Origin: Psychrobacter namhaensis
GTDB lineage: Bacteria; Pseudomonadota; Gammaproteobacteria; Pseudomonadales; Moraxellaceae
DNA length: 64,000 nt
Assembly (NCBI RefSeq): GCF_016107545.1
Contig: NZ_JABASS010000006.1
Span: forward strand, 98,129 to 162,128
Direction: 5' to 3'
The first letter of the stretch is position 1, and every line of letters begins with the position of its first letter. Made by a program: the position numbers and the translations under genes. Below are positions 38,867-48,603 of the stretch, in pieces. The notes beneath the pieces were generated by a model. It saw only the letters and a list, made by a program, of their open reading frames with translations. It had not been told where the DNA came from and did no database searches.

Positions 38867-40141
38867 TTAACGTTCGATCAGTTTTTCCATGGCGCGAGGC
38901 AGACCCAAACTGTCTTGCGCTTTTTGTTCTGTTAACCATTGAAAGGTTATCTCAGCCGCTGACAATTTCTCACTCAACTCGGTCATTTGCGCTGCATTAA
39001 CCGTTAGTTTTCGCGGGGTCAAATACCAGTGAAAATGCGTGAGCGAGTGCTTGATAGGTGCGCCCTCTAATAAAGTATGACTCACCGATTCTGCGACCAA
39101 TTTATTTTCTGTCAGCCATTCATTGATGATTTGCTCAGCAGTGGTAAATTCTGTCTCGTAGACTTTTTCATTACTACGGACGTCTAACTGCTTATTCTTG
39201 CTAGCATTTTTCGTGTTACCCGTCACTTTACCCGCAATTTTTTCTACAAACTGTAGGGGTAAACTCCACAGTCCGCCCCAAATGCCATTATCAGGGCGCT
39301 GTACCCAGAGTATGTCGTGATCCGAGCTTTCAATCAGTAACGCATCACTAAACTTACTGGGCTTGGGCTGCTTCTTTGCTTTAACGGGATAGTCTGTTTC
39401 GCGCCCCTCGGCATGGGCCACGCAATCGCCCTTTAATGGACATAACAGACAAGCAGGCTTGCTACGAGTACATAACGTCGCGCCCATATCCATCATCGCT
39501 TGCGCAAATAATCCTGAGTCATCGACAGGTGTTAAACGCTCAGCCAATGCCCACAGCTCTTTGGTCGTGGCAGACTTGGTAATGTCACCATCAATCGCCG
39601 CCCAGCGCGTTAAGACACGTTTGACATTACCGTCACAGATAACGCCATAGCGGTGCAGCCCCATCGCCATGATTGCGCCAGCAGTGGATGGGCCAACGCC
39701 AGAAATGGCCTCCCAACCTGCTAGAGTCTGCGGAAAATCACCTGTCTCCTCGATGACTTCTACCAACTGCTTAGCCCCTTTATGCAAATTACGCGCACGC
39801 GCATAGTAACCAAGTCCTGCCCAGTGCTCAGCGACCAGATCCCAGTCAGCAGCAGCTAACTCCTGTACTGCCGGAAACGTCTCCATAAAACGCGCAAAGT
39901 AGGGGAGCACTGTGGTGACTTGCGTTTGCTGGAGCATGACTTCTGATAGCCAAACGATATAAGGATTTGGCGTATCGGTCTGATGCTGTTGCCACGGTAA
40001 ATCGTGGCGACCGTTTTCGGCAAACCAATCGAGTAGGCGCGGGGCGAAGGAGTTGAGGGAATAGGTGGAGTGATTAAAAGTTGTGTCTAATGGAGTAGCG
40101 TTTGAATTGGCAGTTGGCTGGGTCATAGGCAGGTTTTTCAT
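38867..40141 (-). CDS. mutY: A/G-specific adenine glycosylase
   Basis: Removes adenine mispaired with 8-oxoguanine. The catalytic Glu is in WLSEVMLQQTQVTTVLPYF. The helix-hairpin-helix is ISGVGPSTAGAIMAMG, followed by the catalytic Asp in YGVICDGNVKRVL. The Fe-S cluster ligands follow the C-x6-C-x2-C-x5-C pattern (CTRSKPACLLCPLKGDC). A Nudix-like C-terminal domain that recognises 8-oxoG follows (about residues 265-420). The frame opens at a TTG at 40147; the first ATG is at 40141. Neither has a clear ribosome site. Confidence 0.95.
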   Translation of the reverse strand: MKNLPMTQPTANSNATPLDTTFNHSTYSLNSFAPRLLDWFAENGRHDLPWQQHQTDTPNPYIVWLSEVMLQQTQVTTVLPYFARFMETFPAVQELAAADWDLVAEHWAGLGYYARARNLHKGAKQLVEVIEETGDFPQTLAGWEAISGVGPSTAGAIMAMGLHRYGVICDGNVKRVLTRWAAIDGDITKSATTKELWALAERLTPVDDSGLFAQAMMDMGATLCTRSKPACLLCPLKGDCVAHAEGRETDYPVKAKKQPKPSKFSDALLIESSDHDILWVQRPDNGIWGGLWSLPLQFVEKIAGKVTGNTKNASKNKQLDVRSNEKVYETEFTTAEQIINEWLTENKLVAESVSHTLLEGAPIKHSLTHFHWYLTPRKLTVNAAQMTELSEKLSAAEITFQWLTEQKAQDSLGLPRAMEKLIER

Positions 40142-40268
40142 CAACAAAAATTAAAATAGATTGGGAAAGGAGAAAAGGTGAGCAATCATAATTGCCCACT
40201 AGTATATAAGGCTTAAGGGGCTATAAATAAAGAGGATAAAAGCTATTGACTACAATAGGTTATTACAA

Positions 40269-41189
40269 TTAACGATAAACGTTATCTAAAGTTTGACCTG
40301 CTTTATTTTTCCATACCAACCAACCGTTAGCATTGCGTCCAGTAACGATCTGAGCTGCGCCACTCGGTGTCTTAAATAGATAATCTTCCTTGAGTTTATA
40401 AGACTTACTGTCATACTCAACTAAAAGATTACTAATTATCATCTCTTCTTGCTTACGAGTTCCCCATTTTCCTACTGAATTTATTTGCTTTTTACGTAGT
40501 AACGAACCTGCTAATACTACAAAGCCATCATCGTTATAATAGCCTTGTGCCTCGGCATCTATTGCTTTGCAATAAAACAATATAGGTTCAGAATGATGAG
40601 GGATTTTGTCAGTCTGTATTGCTACTTGATTAGCAGGAGCGGCAACAGTAGTCACATTATTAAAACGACTGATACTTAAAGACTCAAAAATAGGTTGCCC
40701 TAATGTGGATAACAAAACATCAAGGGTGTGAAAAAGTTCTTCACAGTCGGCTTTTAATGGTTCAGGAGTATGCGGTAGGTTGCCATTATTACCATTTTTT
40801 ATTTCATAGCGACCAACTTCAACAGCTGTAGCGATTGCTTTATGTTCCATATATAAAGCATGAGTTTGAGTCATGGTATTATTGGTTGAGAGCATGACAA
40901 AAGCGCGCGTCCAAAAGTTTTTCTCACTGTGTTGATTAAGCCTTCTTTTTAAATCGCCAGTTTGGCCGATATAAAGTAACGGCTTATCTGTACTATCGCT
41001 ATCACCGACTAAAAAATATAAACCAACTTGGTTAGCATCTGGCATCGCAAAAAAGTCATTAATATGGATGCGCGGAATTTCAATCAGACGTACTGTACGA
41101 GTTGTCATTTCAGCCAAACGTAATCCGCGAGGATTACCTTTTGGCAGATAGATTTGAATAGTCTTAGCAGATGGTATTGATGGATTCAT
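40269..41189 (-). CDS. GIY-YIG nuclease domain protein with C-terminal DUF4357
   Basis: A 306-residue protein. The GIY-YIG core lies near residues 56-90 (GLYFLVGD, LLYIGQTGDLKRRLNQH), where the two signature tripeptides read GLY and YIG and the Arg of LKRRL is kept. A final DUF4357-like module reads GWLVWKNKAGQTLDNVYR. The base composition looks more AT-rich than the genes on both sides, and such genes are patchily distributed, so it may be acquired. It follows ylqF by 23 bases. Its target and role (repair, defence, or other) are unknown. Confidence 0.82.
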   Translation of the reverse strand: MNPSIPSAKTIQIYLPKGNPRGLRLAEMTTRTVRLIEIPRIHINDFFAMPDANQVGLYFLVGDSDSTDKPLLYIGQTGDLKRRLNQHSEKNFWTRAFVMLSTNNTMTQTHALYMEHKAIATAVEVGRYEIKNGNNGNLPHTPEPLKADCEELFHTLDVLLSTLGQPIFESLSISRFNNVTTVAAPANQVAIQTDKIPHHSEPILFYCKAIDAEAQGYYNDDGFVVLAGSLLRKKQINSVGKWGTRKQEEMIISNLLVEYDSKSYKLKEDYLFKTPSGAAQIVTGRNANGWLVWKNKAGQTLDNVYR

Positions 41190-41212
41190 AGTAGCCTGTA
41201 TTGGTAATGAGT

Positions 41213-42169
41213 TTACTTCCGATTCTGCCGAGTACGCTTTTTGCGTAGACGCTTTTCTTCCTCGCGGGCTTTCTTTCTCTCTTCTGCGGCAAGGCGCTGC
41301 TCAGCAACCACAATTTCTTCCGCCTCAATCATGGCAGGTGTTTCAAGCGTAATACGACCAATTTTTGCGCTACGCAGCTCATTGATCAGAATCTCAGACA
41401 TCCGGTAGGTATCGACTTGATTACCCGCGCGCACGCAGCCGCGATTGCGACCTGCCACTTCAAAAAACTCCCAATCGGTCTTGGGTAATTCGTCAATTTT
41501 ATAGCGAGTTTTTAGCAGCTCAGGATACGCTTGCATTAGGTATTCAGCGGTATAGCTGGCAACATCAGCAAAGTCAAACGCGGTGTCACGGATACCGCCC
41601 GTTGCTGCCAAGCGATAGCCAGAGTTTTCGTTTTCAACCTTTGGCCACAGCATACCAGGTGTGTCATAGAGCATGATGTCATCATCAAGTTTGATCAGCT
41701 GCTGCGACTTAGTCACTGCTGGCTCATCCCCTGTTTTTGCGACAGCGCGCCCAGCCAATGTGTTAATCAACGTTGATTTGCCAACGTTTGGAATACCCAT
41801 AATCATGGCTTTGATTTGGCGACCTGTGCCGACTTTGTTAGGTACAAGTTGTTTACAGATTGCGATAATACGTTTTACGTCATTGGCTTTATCGGTATCG
41901 CACGCAATCGCTTTGACACCATTTTGCTGCTCAAGATGATCCATCCATGCTTGGGTCAAGTCAGGATCAGCAAGATCGGCTTTGTTTAAGATCTTGATGA
42001 CTGGTTTTTCGCCGCGTAATGCCGCGACCATCGGGTTTTCACTGCTATGAGGAATGCGCGCGTCAATCACTTCGATGACCACGTCCATCTGCGGCATGAT
42101 TTCTTTGATTTCGTTGCGGGCTTTGTTCATGTGCCCGGGGAACCACTGAATACTTGCTCTCTTATCCAT
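41213..42169 (-). CDS. ylqF: Ribosome biogenesis GTPase YlqF/RbgA
   Basis: Circularly permuted GTPase acting in late 50S assembly. Motif order is G4 (LNKADLADP), then G1 (GIPNVGKSTLINTL) and G3 (DTPGML), diagnostic of the YlqF/YawG class. The N-terminus reads IQWFPGHMNKARNEIKEIMPQMDVVIEVIDARIP, the RbgA hallmark. The C-terminus is a long basic tail (about residues 285-318, Lys/Arg/Glu-rich). Length 318 is slightly above the usual 285-300. Confidence 0.93.
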   Translation of the reverse strand: MDKRASIQWFPGHMNKARNEIKEIMPQMDVVIEVIDARIPHSSENPMVAALRGEKPVIKILNKADLADPDLTQAWMDHLEQQNGVKAIACDTDKANDVKRIIAICKQLVPNKVGTGRQIKAMIMGIPNVGKSTLINTLAGRAVAKTGDEPAVTKSQQLIKLDDDIMLYDTPGMLWPKVENENSGYRLAATGGIRDTAFDFADVASYTAEYLMQAYPELLKTRYKIDELPKTDWEFFEVAGRNRGCVRAGNQVDTYRMSEILINELRSAKIGRITLETPAMIEAEEIVVAEQRLAAEERKKAREEEKRLRKKRTRQNRK

Positions 42170-42495
42170 CTGCTTTTATAACCTTGTTATTCATAGAGTT
42201 TAGCGCTAAAGACAGATCATGCTCAATTTAGCTGTGTCTTTAGTCATGGGGTTCAGTTTACTACAGAACCAGCATGCTCACGGTACAATTTCACCCAACC
42301 ATAGCGCAAGGTGACTCTTATGACTGATCAGCTGGCTCCTTATGGGCGGTTGGACAGGTATTAAATAGCCAATCATAGCGCTTGTTATCAAGTGATCCTG
42401 TGCCATACATCTTAAGACAGCTGTTTATTTATTGGCTTATTTTGTCAGCGATCATTGAGGCAAAAAATCATCGATAAAATCGCTACCCAAAAGAA
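42170..42495. other. Intergenic region between ylqF and dienelactone hydrolase gene
   Basis: About 325 bases between two minus-strand genes. The plus strand holds a 14-codon frame at 42320-42361 with AAGGTG upstream, which I do not trust as a gene. Nothing else is recognised. Confidence 0.4.
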
Positions 42496-42524
42496 AAGGG
42501 CAGCTTCATATTTAAGCTGCCCTT
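42496..42524 (-). terminator. Intrinsic terminator of the dienelactone hydrolase gene
   Basis: AAGGGCAGCTT and its complement form a perfect 11-base stem, followed on the minus strand by a T-rich run. It lies about 70 bases after the gene's stop. Confidence 0.85.
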
Positions 42525-42592
42525 GTACCGCGTTTACACTAGAGCTGTAGACAAAGATGTCTTAGCGATCTTTTTTATTACTGCTTAAATGC

Positions 42593-43330
42593 TTATGCCA
42601 AGTTGGTCTTCATAAACTCCAGCATATTCTCCCAGCTTTGGTTGGCAGCCGCTTCATTGTAACCCAGATCCACCTCATTTTTGGCGGCGCGCTCATCAGC
42701 ATGGGGGTTGGTAAAGCCGTGTTTTGCATTGTCATAAACATCAATCGTGTAGTCCACATCAGCAGCATCCAGCTCTTTTTTGAGGCCTTCAATCGCATCC
42801 ATCGATACCATCGAATCGTCGCGACCATGAGCCACCAATACTTTTGCTTTAAAGTTTTTGTCCGCTGGCTGTTTGGCTGATGGGTTACCATGGAAAGTTG
42901 CGACTGCTTTTAAAGGCATACCTTCGCGTGCCATGTCGAGTACGACTTTACCGCCAAAGCAATAGCCGATTGCGCCTAGGTTATCGCCGTCGACCGCCAA
43001 TTGATCACTAAAATCATTGAGAATTAAACGGCAACGTGCCATTAGCGCATCTTGATCGGCAAGTACTTGCTCCATCCACATATTTGCCATCGCCGCATCG
43101 GTGGTCAGCTTGCCTTCACCGTAAACATCCATAGCAACGGCGGCATAGCCTGCTTCTGCTAAGCGTTCCACGACTGATTTTGGATGATCAACCACCCCCC
43201 ACCATTCTGGAGCGACTAAAATACCTGGCGCTGGGTTTTCATCTGATGCACTTTCTGGCAGCGCCACGTAGCTGATCAGCTCGATGTCATTATCAGTGGT
43301 ACTGATTAATTCAAAAGTCTTAATTGACAT
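42593..43330 (-). CDS. Dienelactone hydrolase family protein
   Basis: Alpha/beta hydrolase of 245 residues. The catalytic triad of the family is visible: nucleophile Cys in GAIGYCFGGKVVLDMA (near residue 125), Asp in VAHGRDDSMV and His in AKHGFTNPHAD. The N-terminal PGILVAPEWWGVVDHPKS supplies the oxyanion region. Related enzymes open carboxymethylenebutenolide in aromatic degradation, but many are general esterases. No aromatic pathway genes are adjacent, so the substrate stays open. Confidence 0.88.
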   Translation of the reverse strand: MSIKTFELISTTDNDIELISYVALPESASDENPAPGILVAPEWWGVVDHPKSVVERLAEAGYAAVAMDVYGEGKLTTDAAMANMWMEQVLADQDALMARCRLILNDFSDQLAVDGDNLGAIGYCFGGKVVLDMAREGMPLKAVATFHGNPSAKQPADKNFKAKVLVAHGRDDSMVSMDAIEGLKKELDAADVDYTIDVYDNAKHGFTNPHADERAAKNEVDLGYNEAAANQSWENMLEFMKTNLA

Positions 43331-43475
43331 ATTATTGTCCTTTTTTATGTTATGAGTTTTATTTGTCTGTATGTAGGGCTTGTCGTTTTTCTTACTTTTA
43401 CTACCTTAACGCCCATGTTAAGCAAAAACAGCTATAATACTGTAACGCTCTTTATCAAAATGCTACTGCCACTTT

Positions 43476-44069
43476 ATGACTATCAATTTGTTTAATAAAC
43501 ATGCTGTTAACTCGGCTTCTGATTCAGGCTCTGACTTAGACCATCACTCAACTGTTAAGTCGGGGCATTCTGCGACTTTGTTTCCTGAATCCGCCGTGGC
43601 TGAGCCATTACGCCCACAGTTCTGGACACGCTTTGCATTGGCAGAGCTAAATCATAGTGAATGGGAAGCGCTGTGCGATGGCTGCGGTAGTTGCTGCTTA
43701 ATCAAATACATCGACAATGATGACGATGAAGAGTTGGTCGAATATACCGATGTGACCTGTCAGCTGATGGATTGTGCGACTGGCTACTGTCAGCATTACG
43801 CGACGCGTCAAGAGCACGTACCGGACTGTATACAGTTGACCATGGAGAATTTGCCAAACATGATGTGGCTACCCTCGCACTGTGCCTATAAGCGTTTGTA
43901 TGAAGGCCAAAACCTACCGAGTTGGCATCTACTGTTGACTGGCGATGTGGTGGCCACCCAGCAGCAAATGCGCGCTGCTAATATTGGGGTGGCTGGACGC
44001 TGTGTCTCTGAGATAGGCATGTCTGATGAAGAGATGGAGGAGCGTGTGGTCAATTGGGTAAAACCTTAG
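43476..44069 (+). CDS. ycgN: YcgN-family cysteine cluster protein
   Basis: UPF0260/YcgN-type protein of 197 residues. After about 45 variable residues the conserved core begins with PQFWTRFALAELNHSEWEALCDGCGSCC, then DVTCQLMDCATGYCQHYATRQEHVPDC. The many Cys suggest bound metal or an Fe-S cluster (the Fe/Zn CxxCxxCC family). Function is not established. It converges with the DUF4105 gene, with 29 bases between the two stops. Confidence 0.88.
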   Translation: MTINLFNKHAVNSASDSGSDLDHHSTVKSGHSATLFPESAVAEPLRPQFWTRFALAELNHSEWEALCDGCGSCCLIKYIDNDDDEELVEYTDVTCQLMDCATGYCQHYATRQEHVPDCIQLTMENLPNMMWLPSHCAYKRLYEGQNLPSWHLLLTGDVVATQQQMRAANIGVAGRCVSEIGMSDEEMEERVVNWVKP

Positions 44070-44098
44070 CTCGCTTAACGCTCACTTTTTTCAGTCTG

Positions 44099-45460
44099 TT
44101 AGTTAGCAGCTTGAGCCGCAGATTTGGCCTCGGCCTCGGCGAGTGCTTGCGAGTCAGCAAGCGGCGGAATAGGAATGTCTCGACGAATCTGCTGAGAAAA
44201 ATCGCGACTATGAGTACCAGATTCTGTACTGAGTTGATGGTTAAAACCACGCACTTTTGGATTGATATGAGTACGCTCATACCACGTATCCATCGACCAC
44301 CGCTGACCGTCCTTATTTGGATTGGCGTCAAGCATACCCACATCATATAGATAGTTTGGCAGCCAGCCCGACACCCAAATGCGATAATCCCATGGCAAAC
44401 GCTCGCCACTGACGATACGCGCCATGTAAAAGATGATATTGGTACAGTTACTGAGCAGCGTATTGTACCAAGCAGGCTTGGCGTTTAGTTCATCAGCAGC
44501 CGTCAAATAAGAGTCAAACAGGGCTCTAACCTCGTGCTGCTGCAGATGACTAATGGGGAACAGATAAACCTGCTCACCGCGTGCGTTACTGCGAGTGTAG
44601 ATAATATCTCGCTCTTCTGCCGCGATGAGGCTAAGCTCATAACGCCGAAAGAATCCAGCGAGTGCGGAGAAAGACTCGTGCTCTTCTTTACGAATCTCAA
44701 ACGAGAAGGCAAGAGGCCTATCGTTTTCAAAGCGAAAACTGACCAAGGTATGAGCAATCAGTGGTCCCATCCAATACGAGTTGGTCACATCGACACCCGA
44801 TAATTTGGACAAATCAACCGTGCGCGTCTCCCAGCGTTCGGTCGCGTCCTTGTCGGTATGCCAATCAAAATTACGGACATGGGTCAGCGTAATCAAATCA
44901 GGATTGGTCGCATCACGCTCATAGGAAACCTGCCGGTCGACCTCAGCCATCCAGTCGCGCTCTTGCTTGGGCTCGATAGAAAAAAACCAGCCAAGGCCAG
45001 CGACCCAAACCGCCGCATATAAGCCGGTCAGCCATCTAAACCGAGTACTTTTTTTGTTAGAGGTGCGGCTGTTAGGAGGGTTGGCAGGACTAGTCTGTGA
45101 AACAGAGTCATTAACCGTCTTATGTTTGAAGGGTTTTTTTTCGAAAAGCTGAGGCAAATAGTGAACCGCAAACATTGCCGACAACAACCCTACAATCGTT
45201 ATGATTGCCAGCCAAGTGATTGGGCTGGATAAGCCAAAGTGATACCACAGTGCCATCACTAACCAGATAGCAGACAATAGTAGTACCAGTGCAATGAAAA
45301 ATTGCACAATATAACGTCGCCACTGCCGTTGCTGTCGTGGGTGGCTGCCATACGTTTCTTGTCTTTCTACGTCATGACTGCTTAAGCCGTTATCTGAACG
45401 ATGGCCATTTGAGTGAGACGAAAGCAGACGAGAAAAAAAAGAACGGAGTGACATAGACAT
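44099..45460 (-). CDS. DUF4105 (Lnb-type) membrane protein
   Basis: Membrane protein of about 453 residues. Three hydrophobic segments lie in the N-terminal 150 residues (FFIALVLLLSAIWLVMALWYHF, ITWLAIITIVGLLSAMF, FRWLTGLYAAVWVAGLGWFF), then a periplasmic DUF4105 domain. The domain hallmark YNTLLSNCTNIIFYMARIV has an invariant Asn-Cys-Thr core, suggestive of a cysteine-hydrolase-like active site. The related N-terminal domain of lacto-N-biosidase chaperones gives the alternative name. Start uncertain: GTG at 45505 and ATGs at 45460 and 45454 are all possible. Function unknown. Confidence 0.8.
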   Translation of the reverse strand: MSMSLRSFFSRLLSSHSNGHRSDNGLSSHDVERQETYGSHPRQQRQWRRYIVQFFIALVLLLSAIWLVMALWYHFGLSSPITWLAIITIVGLLSAMFAVHYLPQLFEKKPFKHKTVNDSVSQTSPANPPNSRTSNKKSTRFRWLTGLYAAVWVAGLGWFFSIEPKQERDWMAEVDRQVSYERDATNPDLITLTHVRNFDWHTDKDATERWETRTVDLSKLSGVDVTNSYWMGPLIAHTLVSFRFENDRPLAFSFEIRKEEHESFSALAGFFRRYELSLIAAEERDIIYTRSNARGEQVYLFPISHLQQHEVRALFDSYLTAADELNAKPAWYNTLLSNCTNIIFYMARIVSGERLPWDYRIWVSGWLPNYLYDVGMLDANPNKDGQRWSMDTWYERTHINPKVRGFNHQLSTESGTHSRDFSQQIRRDIPIPPLADSQALAEAEAKSAAQAAN

Positions 45461-45705
45461 AGTTTTGATAAATGAAGGCTTTGACCATAGCAAAGTTTCC
45501 AACACACTGACAGTACAATTTGAGTGAATTTGTCGTTGAATGTCGATGATCCTTACGATAAAGTGAAGCTAAATTACACTGGTCTATTTGTTATATAATC
45601 ATAAAAGCGCTGTTTTATTTGCTACTTTTATCCCCATCTACGTTGTATCTGCTGTTTACTTGTTATTTTAATTGCCACTAACTAAAGAGGTTAAATCACA
45701 CAACC

Positions 45706-46605
45706 ATGTCTGACGACACTCCCAGCCCGAGTAGTTGGTCGATGCGCGGCTTAAAACGCTGGCTATCGACCGCCCCCGAAACCCGTGATGAACTGATTCG
45801 TTTGGTACAAGACTCGCGCCAGTTCTTAGAGCCTGATACGGTTGATATGTTAGAAGGCGTGCTGGATCTGCCTGCGACGCAAGTTCGCGAAATCATGACG
45901 CCGCGACCGCAAGTGGTTGGCTTGCACGAAAGTACAAGCATTGCCGAAGTGATGGATGTTATTCTTGAAACCACCCACTCGCGCTATCCTGTCTTTGACA
46001 GCCAAGATGATGACGCCGTCATTGGTATCTTGTTGGCAAAAGACTTGATTCCTATCCTCGTCCATATGGTGCGCAATCAAGAAGAAAAAATTGATAGTAC
46101 ACGTCTAAGAGATTTGGTACGTCAGCCGCTGTACATCAGTGAAACTGCTCGTTCTGATACGTTGCTACGCTCATTGCAGCGCACGCAAGTACATATGGCA
46201 ATCGTCGTCGATGAGTTTGGTAACTTTGGCGGTGTGGTCACGATGGAGGACTTGTTAGAGGAAATCGTCGGTGACATCGTCGATGAGCATGATGACTTTG
46301 ATGAAGACAGTGATATCAACAATATCATTGCCGATCCTGAAAAGCCAAATACCTGGCGGGTGCAAGCCTCTACGGTGATTGAGGACTGTAATGATGAGCT
46401 TGGTAGCCACTTTGATGATACCGATGTCGATACGATGGGCGGTCTGGTCATGCAGGCGCTTGGCTATGTGGGTGATCTTGAAGGGGAGAGCGTGTTGATA
46501 GATGATTGGAAAATCACCATCACTGATGTAGAAGGGCGCTTTATCCAAAACTTAGAGCTGACCAAAACGAATGCTGAGTCGCAAATCCTGATAGGCAGTC
46601 ATTAG
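45706..46605 (+). CDS. corC: HlyC/CorC-family protein (CorC)
   Basis: Cytoplasmic CBS-domain protein linked to Mg/Co efflux and cell-envelope integrity. The sequence shows VREIMTPRPQVVGL, the entry to the CBS pair (about residues 62-185, with YPVFDSQDDDAVIGILLAKDLI and MAIVVDEFGNFGGVVTMEDLLEEIVGDIVDEHD). The C-terminal CorC_HlyC domain (about 200-290) follows. It lacks the membrane DUF21 domain, as CorC does. It precedes lnt by 243 bases, the conserved ybeX-lnt order. Confidence 0.93.
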   Translation: MSDDTPSPSSWSMRGLKRWLSTAPETRDELIRLVQDSRQFLEPDTVDMLEGVLDLPATQVREIMTPRPQVVGLHESTSIAEVMDVILETTHSRYPVFDSQDDDAVIGILLAKDLIPILVHMVRNQEEKIDSTRLRDLVRQPLYISETARSDTLLRSLQRTQVHMAIVVDEFGNFGGVVTMEDLLEEIVGDIVDEHDDFDEDSDINNIIADPEKPNTWRVQASTVIEDCNDELGSHFDDTDVDTMGGLVMQALGYVGDLEGESVLIDDWKITITDVEGRFIQNLELTKTNAESQILIGSH

Positions 46606-46642
46606 TTCATCGATATGGGCTTCACAACGGATTAATACGTTT

Positions 46643-46671
46643 AAAAAACACGATTGCGGTCGTGTTTTTTT
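46643..46671 (+). terminator. Intrinsic terminator after corC
   Basis: AAAAAACACGA and complement around TTGCGG, ending in seven Ts, 38 bases after corC. It partly uncouples lnt from corC. Confidence 0.9.
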
Positions 46672-46848
46672 GTGTTTGTAATTGGGCTTTTGCTACGCAA
46701 TTTTACCCAAGGGTAAGGTTAGGCTGGTATCATGGTCGGGTTTGATTTTTAGATACTGTATAAAACATGATACGGTCAGTTTTGGCTTGGGTTTTGCCTA
46801 AAGGCTAGAGCTTTACAATTTTGGGAAATATGGTTTTGGATACCTGCT

Positions 46849-48432
46849 ATGCGTCTGTCTACTGTTGATTTACAAAAACGTCTAAATCCCGTTAAGCCCA
46901 AGGGCTTGCCTATGATGCTGACGATATTAATTGCTTGGCTGGCAGGGGCGATGTTTATATTGGCACTCGCGCCTTATGGGGTTTGGCCACTTGCTCTGGT
47001 ATCGCCTGCTATTTTATACGCATTATTGCTGCCTGAGATGAGTGGCAAGCGTGCCTTTTTTATTGGCCAATCTTATGGCACAGGGCTGTGGTGTGTTGGT
47101 GCGTTTTGGCTATATACCTCTATTCACGTTTATGGTGATACGCCCGTGTGGCTTGCGCTGATCATGATCGCGCTCATGGGGCTTGGTATGGGGCTCTTCC
47201 ACGGCTTTTTGGCGTTGATTTTTAATCGTATGGTCGGCAAGCAGCCGTTGTCTTTTGCCGCCTTGTGGATACTACAAGAATGGATGAAAACGTGGCTATT
47301 CACGGGTTTTCCATGGTTGTTCGTCGGGTACGCCTTTACGGAGCAGTATTGGTTGTCCTCACTTGCCCCTGTGGCTGGTGTCTTTGCCGTCTCTTTCGTT
47401 GCTGTATTAGTGGCAGCCAGTGTGGTCGAGCTGCTACGTCGCCGCGGTGGTTACCTGATTCCGTCGCTGGCTTTGTTGGTCATTAGTAGTGCTTTATGGC
47501 TGGTTAATCCGCAATGGACGAAACCTAAAGGCACCCCAGATTTGTCCGTGTCTCTCATCCAAGGTAACATTCCGCAAGATTTAAAATGGCTGACTGAGTA
47601 TCAAATAGAAACGCTGAAAATCTACGCCACCTTAACCAGTACCGAATGGGGGCGCGATATTATCCTGTGGCCTGAGTCATCGATTCCGATGTTTCAGACG
47701 GAAGCGGTTGGTTTTATCAGTGAAATGGTCAAAATGGCCAAAGAAACTGACACCACGTGGGTGACAGGTATCCCTTATAAAGATGAAGCGGCGTTTGATG
47801 CCAGTACCGACAAATACCCGCCGTTTTATAACAGTGTGGTTGCCTTGGGCGCACAAGCAGAAGGACTGTATAAAAAGCAGCGTTTAGTACCGTTCGGGGA
47901 GTATATACCGTTTGAAGGTTTGCTAGATATTTTGCCAAACTTGGCCGGTAGCCAAGATATCATGAGCTATAGTCGAGGAGGTGACGGGCAGTCGCCGCTG
48001 CGTGTACGAGGTCATAATTTAGGGGCGGCTGTGTGTTATGAAGTCGCTTATCCAGACACCACGCGTAAAAATGCCATCGATACGGATTTTTTATTGACCA
48101 TCTCAAACGATGCTTGGTTTGGCACGTCAGCTGGTCCATTACAGCACTTACAGATGGTACAAATGCGCGCGCTTGAAAATGGTCGCTGGTTTATGCGCGC
48201 GACCAATACAGGTGTGACCGCCATTATTGACCATAAAGGCCGTATCGTTGAGCGAGCGCCGCAGTTTGAGCGTACTGTATTACGCGGCGATGTACAGGCG
48301 CGGGTTGGTAACACCCCTTTTATGCGTTTTGGTAATTATCCTATGTTGTTTATCATGACGCTGTTACTCATTTTGAGCTATTTTGGCAAACGTGCGGCGA
48401 AACCAGTACGTGTGAGCCCGCAGACAAAATAA
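46849..48432 (+). CDS. lnt: Apolipoprotein N-acyltransferase
   Basis: Last enzyme of lipoprotein maturation, adding the third acyl chain. Six to eight hydrophobic segments (about residues 20-210) precede the nitrilase-like periplasmic domain. The catalytic triad is visible: Glu in ILWPESSIPMF, Lys in YKKQRLVPFGEYIPF and Cys in GAAVCYEVAYPDTTR. One more C-terminal membrane helix follows. Length 527 is normal. GGAT lies eight bases upstream of the ATG. Confidence 0.95.
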   Translation: MRLSTVDLQKRLNPVKPKGLPMMLTILIAWLAGAMFILALAPYGVWPLALVSPAILYALLLPEMSGKRAFFIGQSYGTGLWCVGAFWLYTSIHVYGDTPVWLALIMIALMGLGMGLFHGFLALIFNRMVGKQPLSFAALWILQEWMKTWLFTGFPWLFVGYAFTEQYWLSSLAPVAGVFAVSFVAVLVAASVVELLRRRGGYLIPSLALLVISSALWLVNPQWTKPKGTPDLSVSLIQGNIPQDLKWLTEYQIETLKIYATLTSTEWGRDIILWPESSIPMFQTEAVGFISEMVKMAKETDTTWVTGIPYKDEAAFDASTDKYPPFYNSVVALGAQAEGLYKKQRLVPFGEYIPFEGLLDILPNLAGSQDIMSYSRGGDGQSPLRVRGHNLGAAVCYEVAYPDTTRKNAIDTDFLLTISNDAWFGTSAGPLQHLQMVQMRALENGRWFMRATNTGVTAIIDHKGRIVERAPQFERTVLRGDVQARVGNTPFMRFGNYPMLFIMTLLLILSYFGKRAAKPVRVSPQTK

Positions 48433-48533
48433 GTAAGCAGCTTTTATCATAGAAATTTTTGTCTCAGCAACTTTTATCATAAAGAACGATGGTAAAAATT
48501 GTCGATAATAAATCCTTTAAATACTTAAGGGTT

Positions 48534-48563
48534 TTAACAAATCGGTATAAATTGCGATATAAT
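48534..48563 (+). promoter_or_regulatory. Promoter of the small membrane protein gene
   Basis: TTAACA at 48534-48539 and TATAAT at 48558-48563 with an 18-base spacer, 40 bases before the start codon. Confidence 0.6.
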
Positions 48564-48603
48564 AGATCAATATTTCAAATATTTTGTGCAAGGTGGATAA
48601 GGT

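Noticed and set aside
42320..42361. Tiny frame MTDQLAPYGRLDRY with AAGGTG upstream
   Set aside because: Fourteen codons only, no clear promoter, and no partner gene downstream on the same strand.
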